Assembly: GCF_015686695.1 (NCBI RefSeq)
Contig: NZ_JADPMR010000001.1
Location: forward strand, 2,108,001 to 2,172,000
DNA length: 64,000 nucleotides
Direction of reading: 5' to 3'
Source of the DNA: Vibrio nitrifigilis
GTDB lineage: Bacteria; Pseudomonadota; Gammaproteobacteria; Enterobacterales; Vibrionaceae
Shown here: positions 26,819 to 35,812 of the stretch, one piece after another
Position numbering within the stretch: the first letter of the stretch is position 1
Layout: each line of letters starts with the position of its first letter
Program-made: the position numbers and the translations under genes
The notes under the pieces: generated by a model
The model's database searches: none
Told to the model about the DNA's origin: nothing
Seen by the model: the letters and a program-made list of their open reading frames with translations, nothing else

Positions 26819-28411
26819 TTATTTCGCTAAAGATTCTTTTGGTAACATTTTGCATCTTGAGATGCGTATCATCACACAACAAACCACAGCAAAAGTCGCA
26901 AAAGTCGCCAAGAATGAGATGCCAATTGAATCAGTCATACCCAGTACGATGTAACCAACCAACGCAATAAATGCTGTTGCTAATGCATAAGGCAACTGAG
27001 TAGCTACGTGATCGATATGATTACAACGCGCGCCCGTCGATGACAGAATCGTGGTATCAGAGATTGGTGAACAGTGATCACCAAATACAGAACCAGCCAG
27101 CACAGCACCCAGCATAGGCAACATAAGGGCAATGTCCGTCGCTCCGGCCATGTCACCCGCAATTGGCAACATAATGCCGAAGGTACCCCAAGAGGTCCCA
27201 GTCGCGAATGCCATAATACCTGACAAGATAAACAAAATAGCAGGAAGCCAGTTAGCATCGATATTATCTTGCACTAACGACGACATATAAGCCCCCGTCT
27301 TCATATCACCAATCACAGAGCCAATGGTCCAAGCAAACACTAAGATGATAATAGCGCCAAACATGGATTTCGCCCCAACCCACAGAGTGTGACGAATTGC
27401 AGCCATCGCTAAGCGTTGTTTGAACACTGTGTATAGCGAAACAATTAAGCCAATCAGGCCACCGAATACCAAAGAAGTACCCACATCTGTATTTTCAAAT
27501 GCTCCGAGCACGGCGAATGGCTTACCATCAGCGGCAAGAACTTGATTCCCCGTAAAGATCATCGCACTGACTGTCGCGATAATTAACATTACGATTGGCA
27601 TAATCAAATCTGATACTTTGCCGTGATCACTTTCTTCAATATCAAGATCTTCAGTTAAATCTTTAATATTGCTATCACTATCAAACCCTACCCCATGAGA
27701 AGCATCAATTTCATGTTGACGCATTGGGCCTACATCCATTTTGAACCACACAACGGCAAATACCATAAGTAGTGCAAAGATAGCGTAAAAGTTCATTGGT
27801 ACTAAGCGCATATAAGCGCCCAAAGGCGAATATTCTGTAATGCCATGAGAGACTAAGATTCCACTTACAATAGTCATAATGTAAGCACCCCAGCTCGATG
27901 CTGGCATAACAACACACATTGGAGCAGCGGTCGAATCCAGAATATAAGCCAGTTTTGCGCGCGATACGTAAAAGCGATCAGTGACAGGTCGTGCAATCGA
28001 ACCCACTGCTAGGCTGTTAAAATAGTCATCGACAAAAATGAATACGCCTAAAAATGCAGCCAGTAATTTAGAACCACGTTTACTTTTAACGCGAACTTGT
28101 GCCCAATTTGCAAATGCACGTGTACCACCAGATAGCGTTAATAACGCTGTCATCATACCCAGCAATAACAAAAAGCACAGAATACTCATGTTCCACGTAT
28201 TAAGACCACTATCTTCTATAAAGACACTTTTTACCTGTGTCCCTATATAAACAGCAGCATTAATTGGGGAATAATTAGCAAGCAGAAATGCACCTAAACA
28301 AATACCAACACCCAGTGATACCAAAACTCGGCGAGTGATAATAGCAAGACTCAACGCGATTACCGGAGGTAACAGCGCCAGTGGTGAGGCAGAAAAATCG
28401 ATTAAATTCAT
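26819..28411 (-). CDS. NhaC-superfamily transporter, probable lysine transporter (LysW type)
   Basis: Inner-membrane secondary transporter of about 530 residues with roughly a dozen hydrophobic segments. It belongs to the Na+/H+ antiporter NhaC superfamily (landmarks VFIFVDDYFNSLAVGS near 125, FATGTSWGTFGIMLPIAGDMAG near 410, GSVFGDHCSPISDTTILSSTGA near 445). By sequence alone it would be called a Na+/H+ antiporter. Its 5' leader, however, carries a lysine riboswitch, and NhaC-superfamily proteins under this riboswitch in Vibrio and Pasteurellaceae have been predicted as lysine transporters (LysW). ATG 28411 is preferred over TTG 28420; neither has a strong ribosome binding site, which suits riboswitch control of translation. 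Single-gene unit. Confidence 0.85.
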   Translation of the reverse strand: MNLIDFSASPLALLPPVIALSLAIITRRVLVSLGVGICLGAFLLANYSPINAAVYIGTQVKSVFIEDSGLNTWNMSILCFLLLLGMMTALLTLSGGTRAFANWAQVRVKSKRGSKLLAAFLGVFIFVDDYFNSLAVGSIARPVTDRFYVSRAKLAYILDSTAAPMCVVMPASSWGAYIMTIVSGILVSHGITEYSPLGAYMRLVPMNFYAIFALLMVFAVVWFKMDVGPMRQHEIDASHGVGFDSDSNIKDLTEDLDIEESDHGKVSDLIMPIVMLIIATVSAMIFTGNQVLAADGKPFAVLGAFENTDVGTSLVFGGLIGLIVSLYTVFKQRLAMAAIRHTLWVGAKSMFGAIIILVFAWTIGSVIGDMKTGAYMSSLVQDNIDANWLPAILFILSGIMAFATGTSWGTFGIMLPIAGDMAGATDIALMLPMLGAVLAGSVFGDHCSPISDTTILSSTGARCNHIDHVATQLPYALATAFIALVGYIVLGMTDSIGISFLATFATFAVVCCVMIRISRCKMLPKESLAK

Positions 28412-29099
28412 GATCTTCAAAAACCAAAATAGTTGGCGAGAGATCTACTGCAGACTATTACACGTAATATTTTTTATAGTAACGCGTAATAATGTTGAAC
28501 CAAGCGAAAGGGAAGCGAACACTTCACCCAACCCTACAGTAGCGCTCCATAGTTTAACAACAAAATAGACTATGGCAGTGTTGTATTTATTTAATACAAC
28601 CCCAGCAGATAAACGTGATAGGTTTATTCACTTCGGCGGTATTGCCTTTTACTATGATTCATTGACATCACTCCAATCATAGCTACTGATCAATCCCGCG
28701 CCTCTACGTTGACGAAAACAATACCCTTATATAAATATTGAGTATTTAAGCTTCATCACATTAGGTGGCGCTATTGTACTTATAGAAAACATCAATGCAA
28801 CTATCGATTTTTGTGATTAATGTTTAATCACACCTTAGTCTATTCATATTCTATTAGCTATAATTAAGTCACTTATGCAATAAAATTCTTAAAAAAGAGT
28901 ATGATTTACGTTTGTTGACATTTATGAAAAAAAATAATTAGCGTTAATTGACACACTAATGAACTTTTTTATCCTTATTCAGTCTGAGTAGTTATATTTT
29001 TGGAAAATTTTACATATTAATTTCAATTTGAATGTTGTCAGAATAAATATCACGGTTTAGAATTACGTTGTTATTTAAATTATTTAATGGGAAACAGTA
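28412..29099. other. Divergent transporter/hns intergenic region
   Basis: About 690 bp without a protein gene. The left half is the leader of the NhaC-like transporter, including the lysine riboswitch and about 160 nt of further 5' UTR. The right half (about 28740-29099) is extremely AT-rich and should hold the hns promoter. H-NS commonly represses its own AT-rich promoter, which would fit the base composition, but no site was defined. Confidence 0.6.
28575..28727 (-). promoter_or_regulatory. Lysine riboswitch (L box)
   Basis: Read on the minus strand, the leader shows the conserved lysine-aptamer landmarks in order: AGAGGCGCG (28705-28697), a perfect P3 stem CTATGATT/AATCATAG (28682-28652), a P4-like GGC...GCC followed by CCGCCGAAGTGA (about 28640-28628), P5 AATAAAC/GTTTATC (28628-28608) and CTGCTGGGG (near 28600). 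The order and spacing match the E. coli lysC leader as I know it. Lysine binding should lower expression of the downstream transporter. A hairpin with GTTGTAT/ATACAAC arms follows at 28581-28601. No clear terminator follows, so control of translation is likely. Confidence 0.9.
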
Positions 29100-29507
29100 A
29101 TGTCGGAAGTAACGAAAACTCTACTGAATATTCGTAGCCTACGTGCTTACGCTCGCGATTTAACTCTAGAACAACTAGAAGAAGCATTGGATAAATTATC
29201 CACTGTTGTTGAAGAACGCCGTAAAGCAGAAGAAGAAGAACGCGCAGAACGTGAACAACAAGAAGCAAAACTTTCAGCTATTGCAGAACAAATTGCGGCT
29301 GACGGTATTGACGTTGATGCTTTAATTTCAGCACTAGCTGGCGAAACTAAAAGCAAAGCAAAAGGTAAACGTGCGCCTCGTCCACCTAAATACAAATATA
29401 TAGATACTAATGGCCAAGAAAAAACTTGGACAGGTCAAGGTCGTACTCCTTCTGTAATCCAGAAAGCGCTAGATGAAGGCAAATCCCTAGAAGAATTTGC
29501 ACTTTAA
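29100..29507 (+). CDS. hns: H-NS family nucleoid-associated protein
   Basis: A 135-residue nucleoid protein that silences AT-rich and transferred DNA. The N-terminal coiled-coil oligomerisation region (residues about 1-65, rich in Leu/Glu/Arg) is followed by a basic linker KSKAKGKRAPRPPKYKY and the C-terminal DNA-binding domain with the AT-hook-like core WTGQGRTP and ending ALDEGKSLEEFAL. The composition and length resemble Vibrio VicH. Single gene with its own strong terminator. Confidence 0.95.
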   Translation: MSEVTKTLLNIRSLRAYARDLTLEQLEEALDKLSTVVEERRKAEEEERAEREQQEAKLSAIAEQIAADGIDVDALISALAGETKSKAKGKRAPRPPKYKYIDTNGQEKTWTGQGRTPSVIQKALDEGKSLEEFAL

Positions 29508-29524
29508 TCTCAATCTCTTTTATA

Positions 29525-29555
29525 AAAAAGGCTTCCATTGAGAAGCCTTTTTTTT
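29525..29555 (+). terminator. Terminator of hns, probably bidirectional
   Basis: An 11-bp stem AAAAAGGCTTC / GAAGCCTTTTT with a 6-nt loop and a run of T on the plus strand. The minus strand also shows a T-run, so it may serve gsk, which ends 120 bp away. Confidence 0.85.
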
Positions 29556-29677
29556 GTCAATTATTTTGACAATTCTAATATAAGTTTTAGTTAATTTATC
29601 AAATTAGTTTGAATTAAGGGAACCATTCCTATTTTTGAAACCGTTCCCAAATTAATTACCTTATAACCTATCAGGAA

Positions 29678-30982
29678 TTATCTTTCCCAATACGATTCTT
29701 CTAAACTGTCTTCTCTCTCAGGTAAACCTTTTGATAAACGTGGAGAATGTTGAGCGAGTACTTCATAACTTGCTCGATTAGAATATTTACACACTTGTGA
29801 AAAAGAAGAATAGGTCAAGAATTCATGCTGGTGCTTACTTGAATTAGGCACAATCTCTTTATGGTATTTATTAGCAGCCATATCGTGCAGTAATGCCGAT
29901 AAAGCAGCGTCCCCTGCTCCATTGGTATTTTTAATTTGTTCAGGTCCCCCCATATAAGGAGCGATATGCGAATACACTTTTATCGGGTTTCGGCAGGTTA
30001 TCTTCTTCGCAGGACGGCTAAATTCAAAGCGATTAAATTCAGGAATAGAACCCGGTAGTAAAGGCAGAGAGGTTTCACGTTTACTTTCATCTTCTGTATA
30101 TCCAGCCATAAATAATCCGATTGGTCCGGCAGTACACAATACTAAATCGACCCACTCTAACGCTTTATTCGCCGCCATTAAAGGATCATGCTCACCCGTT
30201 AACGCTTCCGCTTCATCTTCATTCATAGCGACAACTGACACGTGCTCATTTAAAAAGTCACGCCAGAATTGTGGATCATCTTGAATAACAAACTTAGTTC
30301 CTAACGTTAATACAACGGGAACATGATGTTTTTTTGCATATTCAATCGCTCTCATCGTTGCAAGTGGCATAGGATCGCCTTCTTTACAACGAACTAAATA
30401 CGCCGTTAATACTAAGGCTGACGCATTTTCGAAAATAGATTCAGGAATATTATCCGCATGCAATTGGTTCATTTGACCTTCACTAATTGCAAACGTTCGC
30501 TCTCCATCTTCTGTAATTAATGCAAAGCAGCGTCCAATTGCTCCATCAACACCTTGTAGATAATTTAAATCCACACGACTTGAGGTATTACACAAATAGC
30601 GATATCCATAACTGCCTATTTTAATGTCATTGCTCATTACCCCAAGTAACGTTGAGCGATCATCCGCTAATACAGAATAGTTATGCAGCGTATTACCAAT
30701 AGTGCCACCAGCGTATTCATTAGTAATGAGTTGTTTTGTTTTTAATTCGTTATAAAGTTTTTCAGCAGTAACATCGTCAAGGACTAACGAATGCCCTTTA
30801 CTTAATCCATAACGTTCAATTAATTCGCTTTCAACTCGTGCTTCAATATCAACCAATGTCTGATCAATACCTATTACGTGAGTACTCGACAAATTAACTT
30901 TTTCTTGTGCTTTAACAACTAATGGATCACGAGCGTGAACAGGAAAATAATGTTTTGACTTACGCCGGCCTGGAAATTTCAT
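29678..30982 (-). CDS. gsk: Inosine-guanosine kinase
   Basis: Purine salvage: phosphorylates guanosine and inosine to GMP and IMP. PfkB-family fold. N-terminal KFPGRRKSKHYFPV is specific to Gsk. The substrate glycine motif is NEYAGGTIGNTLHNY (near 85) and the catalytic Asp lies in IKNTNGAGDAALSALLHDMA (near 360). The start ATG 30982 gives 434 residues, as in E. coli, with AGGG 5 nt upstream. Its promoter carries a PurR-like box abutting a consensus -10, so purine control is likely. Confidence 0.94.
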   Translation of the reverse strand: MKFPGRRKSKHYFPVHARDPLVVKAQEKVNLSSTHVIGIDQTLVDIEARVESELIERYGLSKGHSLVLDDVTAEKLYNELKTKQLITNEYAGGTIGNTLHNYSVLADDRSTLLGVMSNDIKIGSYGYRYLCNTSSRVDLNYLQGVDGAIGRCFALITEDGERTFAISEGQMNQLHADNIPESIFENASALVLTAYLVRCKEGDPMPLATMRAIEYAKKHHVPVVLTLGTKFVIQDDPQFWRDFLNEHVSVVAMNEDEAEALTGEHDPLMAANKALEWVDLVLCTAGPIGLFMAGYTEDESKRETSLPLLPGSIPEFNRFEFSRPAKKITCRNPIKVYSHIAPYMGGPEQIKNTNGAGDAALSALLHDMAANKYHKEIVPNSSKHQHEFLTYSSFSQVCKYSNRASYEVLAQHSPRLSKGLPEREDSLEESYWER

Positions 30983-31057
30983 AATACCCTGCAATTCAAT
31001 CTAGACAGATAGGGAGGGCGATTCTACATCGCAGTCTGATTCACGACAACTCACTGT

Positions 31058-31063
31058 ATTATA
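31058..31063 (-). promoter_or_regulatory. Consensus -10 element of gsk
   Basis: A perfect TATAAT on the minus strand, 76 bp before the gsk start. The -35 region 17-18 bp upstream is weak. Confidence 0.55.
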
Positions 31064-31077
31064 GCAAACGATTTCAT
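31062..31077. promoter_or_regulatory. PurR-like operator at the gsk promoter
   Basis: TAGCAAACGATTTCAT fits the PurR consensus ANGCAANCGNTTNCNT at every fixed position but the first. It overlaps the -10 element by two bases and covers the spacer, a position for repression. The gene is a purine salvage kinase. Confidence 0.6.
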
Positions 31078-31229
31078 GATGAAAATTTTCACGATGCTGA
31101 GTTAAGTAACCGATTACAATAATAATTGTTTTCATTTAGATATATATTTATATCAACTGTTATTTCATTTAATAATAGATGTAATATCTAATATAGCTAC
31201 AAATGTAATAGTACCTACCACATCTCATA

Positions 31230-31251
31230 TTTGTATCGACTTTGTATCGAC
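31230..31251 (+). repeat. Tandem 11-bp direct repeat
   Basis: TTTGTATCGAC occurs twice with no gap, about 160 bp before mnmA. One helical turn apart, the copies could be a protein-binding site or a replication slip. Confidence 0.5.
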
Positions 31252-31412
31252 ACCAAGACTTTCACATCAAATTTGCCAATTTTGTCAGCCACAGGGTGGT
31301 CTTATCTCTACTTTTATCCGACGAAACTACGCTATAACGTACGGAATCAACTGTCCTCAATTTTTTCTTTCTGTTAGAATCTGGCTCCAAGTTAATTTAG
31401 TGGTATTAAGTT

Positions 31413-32531
31413 ATGTCAGAGAACCTCAACGCAAACAGTCAGAAAAAAGTGATTGTCGGCATGTCAGGTGGTGTTGATTCGTCCGTTTCTGCTTATCTTC
31501 TTCAGCAACAAGGCTATCAAGTAGAAGGCTTGTTCATGAAGAACTGGGAAGAAGACGACGGTGAAGACTACTGCACTGCCGCGCAAGATCTTGCCGATGC
31601 GCAGGCTGTTTGTGACAAACTTGGTATCCATTTGCACACAATTAACTTTGCTGCAGAATACTGGGACAACGTGTTTGAATACTTCCTTGCAGAATATAAA
31701 GCAGGACGTACTCCGAACCCAGACATATTGTGTAACAAAGAAATCAAGTTCAAAGCCTTCTTAGAATTTGCTGATGAAGTGTTGGATGCCGACTATATTG
31801 CTATGGGGCACTATGTGCGCCGTACATTCCCAGAACATGGGGAAAAAGCACAGTTACTTCGCGGCCTGGATGGCAATAAAGACCAAAGTTATTTCTTACA
31901 CGCATTAACGGAAGCTCAAGTTGCTCGTAGTTTATTTCCTGTCGGAGAACTTGAGAAACCTGAAGTGCGTCGTATCGCTGAAGAGCAAGATTTAATCACA
32001 GCGAAAAAGAAAGACTCAACAGGGATCTGTTTTATTGGTGAGCGTAAATTCACTGAATTCCTTTCGCGCTATTTACCCGCTCAACCGGGTAAAATCGAAA
32101 CGCCTGAAGGTAAAGTCATTGGTGAACACCAAGGTTTGATGTACCACACTCTCGGTCAACGTAAGGGTCTTCATATCGGTGGTATGAAAGATTCTAGCGA
32201 TGAACCATGGTACGTCGCTGAAAAAGATCTTGAGCGTAATGTGTTAATCGCAGTTCAAGGTGCCGATCATCCCCTTTTGAAATCTAAAGGTTTGATCGCG
32301 TCTCAGGTGACTTGGATTAGCCAAGAACCTTTGCAAGATACCTTAACATGCACAGTAAAAACTCGTTATCGTCAAACGGATATACCATGCGTAGTGACCC
32401 CACTCGATGATAATACCGTTAGAGTGATATTCGATGAACCGCAAATTGCCGTTACACCAGGACAGTCCGCTGTCTTCTATCAAGGTGAAGTTTGCCTTGG
32501 TGGCGGTGTGATTGAAGAGCACTTGTCGTAA
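31413..32531 (+). CDS. mnmA: tRNA 2-thiouridylase MnmA
   Basis: Thiolates U34 of tRNA-Lys, Glu and Gln (s2U), using sulfur relayed by the Tus proteins. PP-loop ATP site GMSGGVDSSVSAYLL at residues 16-30. Catalytic cysteines are in DILCNKEIKF (Cys107) and STGICFIGERKF (Cys206). The family-typical middle insertion and C-terminal beta-barrel are present. 372 residues. It is followed 21 bp later by hflD, as in E. coli. Confidence 0.97.
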   Translation: MSENLNANSQKKVIVGMSGGVDSSVSAYLLQQQGYQVEGLFMKNWEEDDGEDYCTAAQDLADAQAVCDKLGIHLHTINFAAEYWDNVFEYFLAEYKAGRTPNPDILCNKEIKFKAFLEFADEVLDADYIAMGHYVRRTFPEHGEKAQLLRGLDGNKDQSYFLHALTEAQVARSLFPVGELEKPEVRRIAEEQDLITAKKKDSTGICFIGERKFTEFLSRYLPAQPGKIETPEGKVIGEHQGLMYHTLGQRKGLHIGGMKDSSDEPWYVAEKDLERNVLIAVQGADHPLLKSKGLIASQVTWISQEPLQDTLTCTVKTRYRQTDIPCVVTPLDDNTVRVIFDEPQIAVTPGQSAVFYQGEVCLGGGVIEEHLS

Positions 32532-32552
32532 CCGTAACTTAGGAGTAATTAC

Positions 32553-33170
32553 GTGGCTAATACACTTTATGACCGTACAATTGCTTTTGCTGGGATCTGC
32601 CAAGCAGTAACATTAGTCCAGCAGACTGCAAGAAATGGTCAATGTGATTCAGACGCGTTTGAAGTTGCACTCCGTTCAGTTCTATGCATGAACCCAAAAA
32701 ACACACTTGATGTTTTTGGCAATGAGGCCAACTTAAAAGTTGGCCTTGAATGCTTAGTGAAAGGCATAGACAGTACACCAGCAGGCAGTGAAATTACTCG
32801 CTATGTAATTAGCCTGATGGCATTAGAACGTAAGCTCACTCGTCGTCGTGATGCCCTATCACAACTTAGTGATCGTCTTGATACTTTAGAACGTCAAGTC
32901 GCTCACTTTGACCTTCTTGATGATCAAATGATCAGCAATTTAGCTAGTGTTTATCTTGATGTGATCAGTCCTATAGGTCCTCGTATTCAAGTCACTGGCA
33001 CCCCTTCTGTATTACAACAACCTGCCAACCAAAGCAAAGTTCGTGCGCTATTATTAAGTGGAATCCGCTGCGCTGTTCTTTGGAGCCAAGTTGGTGGTAA
33101 ACGTCGTCACTTAATCTTCGGCCGTAAAAAAATGGTTGAAGAAGCGCAACAGATCCTTAAGAGAATCTAA
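32553..33170 (+). CDS. hflD: High frequency lysogenization protein HflD homolog
   Basis: A 205-residue mainly helical protein homologous to E. coli HflD (YcfC), which modulates phage lambda CII stability; its normal cell role is unclear. Landmarks are TIAFAGICQAVTLVQQTAR at the N-terminus and LLSGIRCAVLWSQVGGKRRHLIFGR near the C-terminus. It uses a GTG start (32553) with GGAG upstream. It lies in the conserved order mnmA-hflD-purB, so it is probably co-transcribed. Confidence 0.93.
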   Translation: MANTLYDRTIAFAGICQAVTLVQQTARNGQCDSDAFEVALRSVLCMNPKNTLDVFGNEANLKVGLECLVKGIDSTPAGSEITRYVISLMALERKLTRRRDALSQLSDRLDTLERQVAHFDLLDDQMISNLASVYLDVISPIGPRIQVTGTPSVLQQPANQSKVRALLLSGIRCAVLWSQVGGKRRHLIFGRKKMVEEAQQILKRI

Positions 33171-33231
33171 GCCATGACGTCGTCAAATCTTATTCACTCT
33201 CAACCTTAACTCATATATTCAGGAGAAGAAC

Positions 33232-34602
33232 ATGGAACTGTCAGCATTGACTGCTGTTTCACCGGTAGACGGCCGCTACGGAAGTAAAACGATTGCGTTA
33301 CGCAGTATCTTCAGTGAGTATGGCCTCCTAAAGTACCGTACTATCGTTGAAATACGTTGGCTACAGAAGCTTGCAGCCACAGCTGAGATCGCGGAAGTCC
33401 CTGCCCTAAGCGATGAAGCGAAACAATTCCTTGATAATATCGCAGCAAACTTCAACGAAGAAGACGCAGCTCGTATCAAAGAAATTGAACGCACCACTAA
33501 CCACGATGTAAAAGCGGTCGAGTACTTCTTAAAAGAGAAAGTGGCATCTGTTCCTGAACTACACGCAATCAATGAATTTATTCACTTTGCATGTACGTCT
33601 GAAGACATCAACAACACTTCACATGCGTTAATGCTTAAAGAAGCACGTGATACAGTGTTCCTTCCTGAAATTCGCAACATCATTGATGCGATTAAAAAAC
33701 TTGCACATGATTTCCGAGACATTCCTCTATTGTCGCGTACACACGGCCAGCCAGCTTCTCCATCAACTATGGGTAAAGAAATGGCAAACGTGGCGTACCG
33801 CATGGAACGTCAATACAAGCAGATCGCTAACACTGAAATTCTAGCTAAAATCAATGGCGCGGTAGGTAACTACAACGCTCACCTTTCTGCTTACCCAGAT
33901 TTAGACTGGCACAAATTCAGTGAAGAGTTCATCACTGAATCACTAGGCGTAAACTGGAACCCATACACCACTCAAATTGAACCGCATGATTACATTGCTG
34001 AACTATTTGATGCTATCGCACGTTTCAACACTATCTTGATCGATTTCGATCGTGATATCTGGGGTTATGTTGCACTGGGTCACTTTAAGCAAAAAACCAT
34101 TGCTGGCGAAATTGGTTCTTCAACCATGCCACACAAAGTAAACCCAATCGACTTTGAAAACTCAGAAGGTAACCTAGGTCTAGCAAACGCGGTCTTGACT
34201 CACCTAGCACAAAAATTACCTATTTCTCGTTGGCAACGTGACCTAACTGACTCAACAGTTCTACGTAACCTTGGTGTTGGTGCTGGCTACTCAATCATTG
34301 CTTATACTTCAACATTGAAAGGCATCAGCAAGCTAGAGATCAACGAAGCAGCATTAGCTGATGAACTAGACCACAACTGGGAAGTTCTTGCTGAACCAAT
34401 TCAAACAGTGATGCGTCGTTACGGTATCGAAAAACCGTACGAAAAACTGAAAGAGCTAACTCGTGGTAAACGTGTTGATGAAGCAGCAATGCACGCATTT
34501 ATCGACGGTCTAGAACTACCAGAAGATGAAAAAGCTCGCCTAAAAACAATGACTCCAGGTAATTATATCGGACAAGCTGTTGAATTAACTGACAAACTAT
34601 AA
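33232..34602 (+). CDS. purB: Adenylosuccinate lyase
   Basis: Acts twice in purine synthesis: SAICAR to AICAR, and adenylosuccinate to AMP. 456 residues, as in E. coli. The fumarase/aspartase superfamily signature GSSTMPHKVNPIDFE lies near residue 295, with catalytic-region blocks TNHDVKAVEYFLKEKV (near 88) and SRTHGQPASPSTMGKEMA (near 168). Third gene of mnmA-hflD-purB, with its own ribosome binding site AGGAG. Confidence 0.97.
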   Translation: MELSALTAVSPVDGRYGSKTIALRSIFSEYGLLKYRTIVEIRWLQKLAATAEIAEVPALSDEAKQFLDNIAANFNEEDAARIKEIERTTNHDVKAVEYFLKEKVASVPELHAINEFIHFACTSEDINNTSHALMLKEARDTVFLPEIRNIIDAIKKLAHDFRDIPLLSRTHGQPASPSTMGKEMANVAYRMERQYKQIANTEILAKINGAVGNYNAHLSAYPDLDWHKFSEEFITESLGVNWNPYTTQIEPHDYIAELFDAIARFNTILIDFDRDIWGYVALGHFKQKTIAGEIGSSTMPHKVNPIDFENSEGNLGLANAVLTHLAQKLPISRWQRDLTDSTVLRNLGVGAGYSIIAYTSTLKGISKLEINEAALADELDHNWEVLAEPIQTVMRRYGIEKPYEKLKELTRGKRVDEAAMHAFIDGLELPEDEKARLKTMTPGNYIGQAVELTDKL

Positions 34603-34629
34603 TTCTATTGGATAGTTTGACTTTGAGTT

Positions 34630-34655
34630 AAAGGGGCTGCATATGCAGCCCCTTT
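34630..34655 (+). terminator. Terminator of purB
   Basis: A 26-nt perfect palindrome with stem AAAGGGGCTGC / GCAGCCCCTTT, followed by T-rich DNA, 28 bp after purB. It may also stop the convergent operon ending at 34695. Confidence 0.85.
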
Positions 34656-34694
34656 TCTTTTAATTGGTCACTATTCGATACCGAATCATCCCTA

Positions 34695-35243
34695 TCACTC
34701 CTTACTGAAAAACAGTGTCACCTTCCCCACTTCCACGCCCCATTTCGTAATCGAGGTTAAATTAAATAAGTGCTTGTCATCCTGACGATACATCCAATCA
34801 TCGAAATGCACTTGGATTTCTCTTTCATCCGTTTTTAGCAAAAAATCGTAACGCCAACGTAACGCATTCCCGACTTCCACCCCAGTTGCATTGCCAATGA
34901 TATCGGCTGCTTTACCGATATAGGTTCCATCATGATGACGAGTTATAGTCCACAGCCGACTGTCAGTTTCACCATCATCATAAAGAAACTGCTCATCCAG
35001 CGTTAATATGCCATCATTCACCGTACCAGTAATCACGACATGAAAGCGGCGTGTTTGTTGGTTGGTGTAATCTTGTACCATACCCCAAGCTTGAGTCTGC
35101 CCCGTAAAATATTGAAACAGATCAAACCGAGGTGATGTGCCTTTATAATCATTGATATCTGCACTGCAACTGGTTATCGATGCAATCATAAGAAACAGGC
35201 CGATCCAACGGAAGGCCTTAAATGATGAGCGAATAGCTGTCAT
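34695..35243 (-). CDS. DUF3833 family lipoprotein
   Basis: A predicted lipoprotein of 182 residues. The lipobox ITSC (near residues 23-26) follows an N-terminal hydrophobic stretch. The rest is rich in beta strands and matches the DUF3833 family (YFTGQTQAWGMVQD, MYRQDDKHLFNLTSITKWGVEVG). The catalytic role is unknown. Last gene of the eight-gene lipid-related operon; its ATG shares one base with the upstream stop (TAATG), so translation is coupled. DUF3833 proteins recur beside cyclopropane-synthase-like genes, which suggests an envelope-side part of that system. Confidence 0.85.
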   Translation of the reverse strand: MTAIRSSFKAFRWIGLFLMIASITSCSADINDYKGTSPRFDLFQYFTGQTQAWGMVQDYTNQQTRRFHVVITGTVNDGILTLDEQFLYDDGETDSRLWTITRHHDGTYIGKAADIIGNATGVEVGNALRWRYDFLLKTDEREIQVHFDDWMYRQDDKHLFNLTSITKWGVEVGKVTLFFSKE

Positions 35244-35812
35244 TATTTTTCCCCGATCAACTGTAAGCGTAAATCTGGATATTCAGTATTAGTGGCAAGC
35301 CAAATTCCCAAAAATGCTCGATCCAATTCAGTATCGTTGATGGTGCCAACAAACTGTAATGTCTGTTTAACAGGATGGAAGTAGAGCTTGCCTTGCCCGC
35401 CTTGACTGACATAAATCAGTTGATCACCCTTAACTACAGATGGGAATAAGGTGGTAAGGTAGTTTATCCAACGATCAATCAGCGATTCGTTATAATCCAT
35501 CTCTAACCACTGTTTACGTGTTGCTTTGAGTAGTTCTTGTGCGGAAATTTTGCGCTGGTATTCAATTTGCAAAGCTGCGGTTTTCCCTTCTCCATGATAA
35601 ATACCATCAGGCGTTCTTAATGTTGATCGATAGACATCGAACCAAAACCATGTGAACTCAGCCTGCCCAACAATCGGCCATGATGCCCATCGATTATCTG
35701 CAACCTGTAATTGTAAGCCATCAAATGTCTTGGGCGATGAAGCAAAGCTCGTTGAACTGACTAACAACAACAGCATCACTAAAAAAACCTTTATAGACGT
35801 TGTGTACACCAC
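35243..35812 (-). CDS. Chalcone isomerase-like exported protein
   Basis: 189 residues with a signal peptide ending near SFASS (residues about 1-25), then a chalcone-isomerase-like domain (FDGLQLQVADNRW, DVYRSTLRT, IYVSQGGQGKLYFHP, RAFLGIWLATNTEYPDLR). Bacterial proteins of this fold are not true flavonoid isomerases, and fatty-acid binding is a known property of the fold in plants. It starts with GTG at 35812 after GAGGAG with 8-nt spacing and overlaps the end of the DUF2878 gene by 22 nt. Likely a periplasmic lipid- or fatty-acid-binding member of the operon; that role is inferred. Confidence 0.8.
   Translation of the reverse strand: MVYTTSIKVFLVMLLLLVSSTSFASSPKTFDGLQLQVADNRWASWPIVGQAEFTWFWFDVYRSTLRTPDGIYHGEGKTAALQIEYQRKISAQELLKATRKQWLEMDYNESLIDRWINYLTTLFPSVVKGDQLIYVSQGGQGKLYFHPVKQTLQFVGTINDTELDRAFLGIWLATNTEYPDLRLQLIGEK

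Larger units (their letters stand above)
30983..31412. other. Divergent gsk/mnmA intergenic region
   Basis: About 430 bp, AT-rich, with no gene. It contains the gsk -10 and PurR-like box and a tandem 11-bp direct repeat TTTGTATCGAC at 31230-31251. The mnmA promoter must lie in its right part. Confidence 0.5.
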
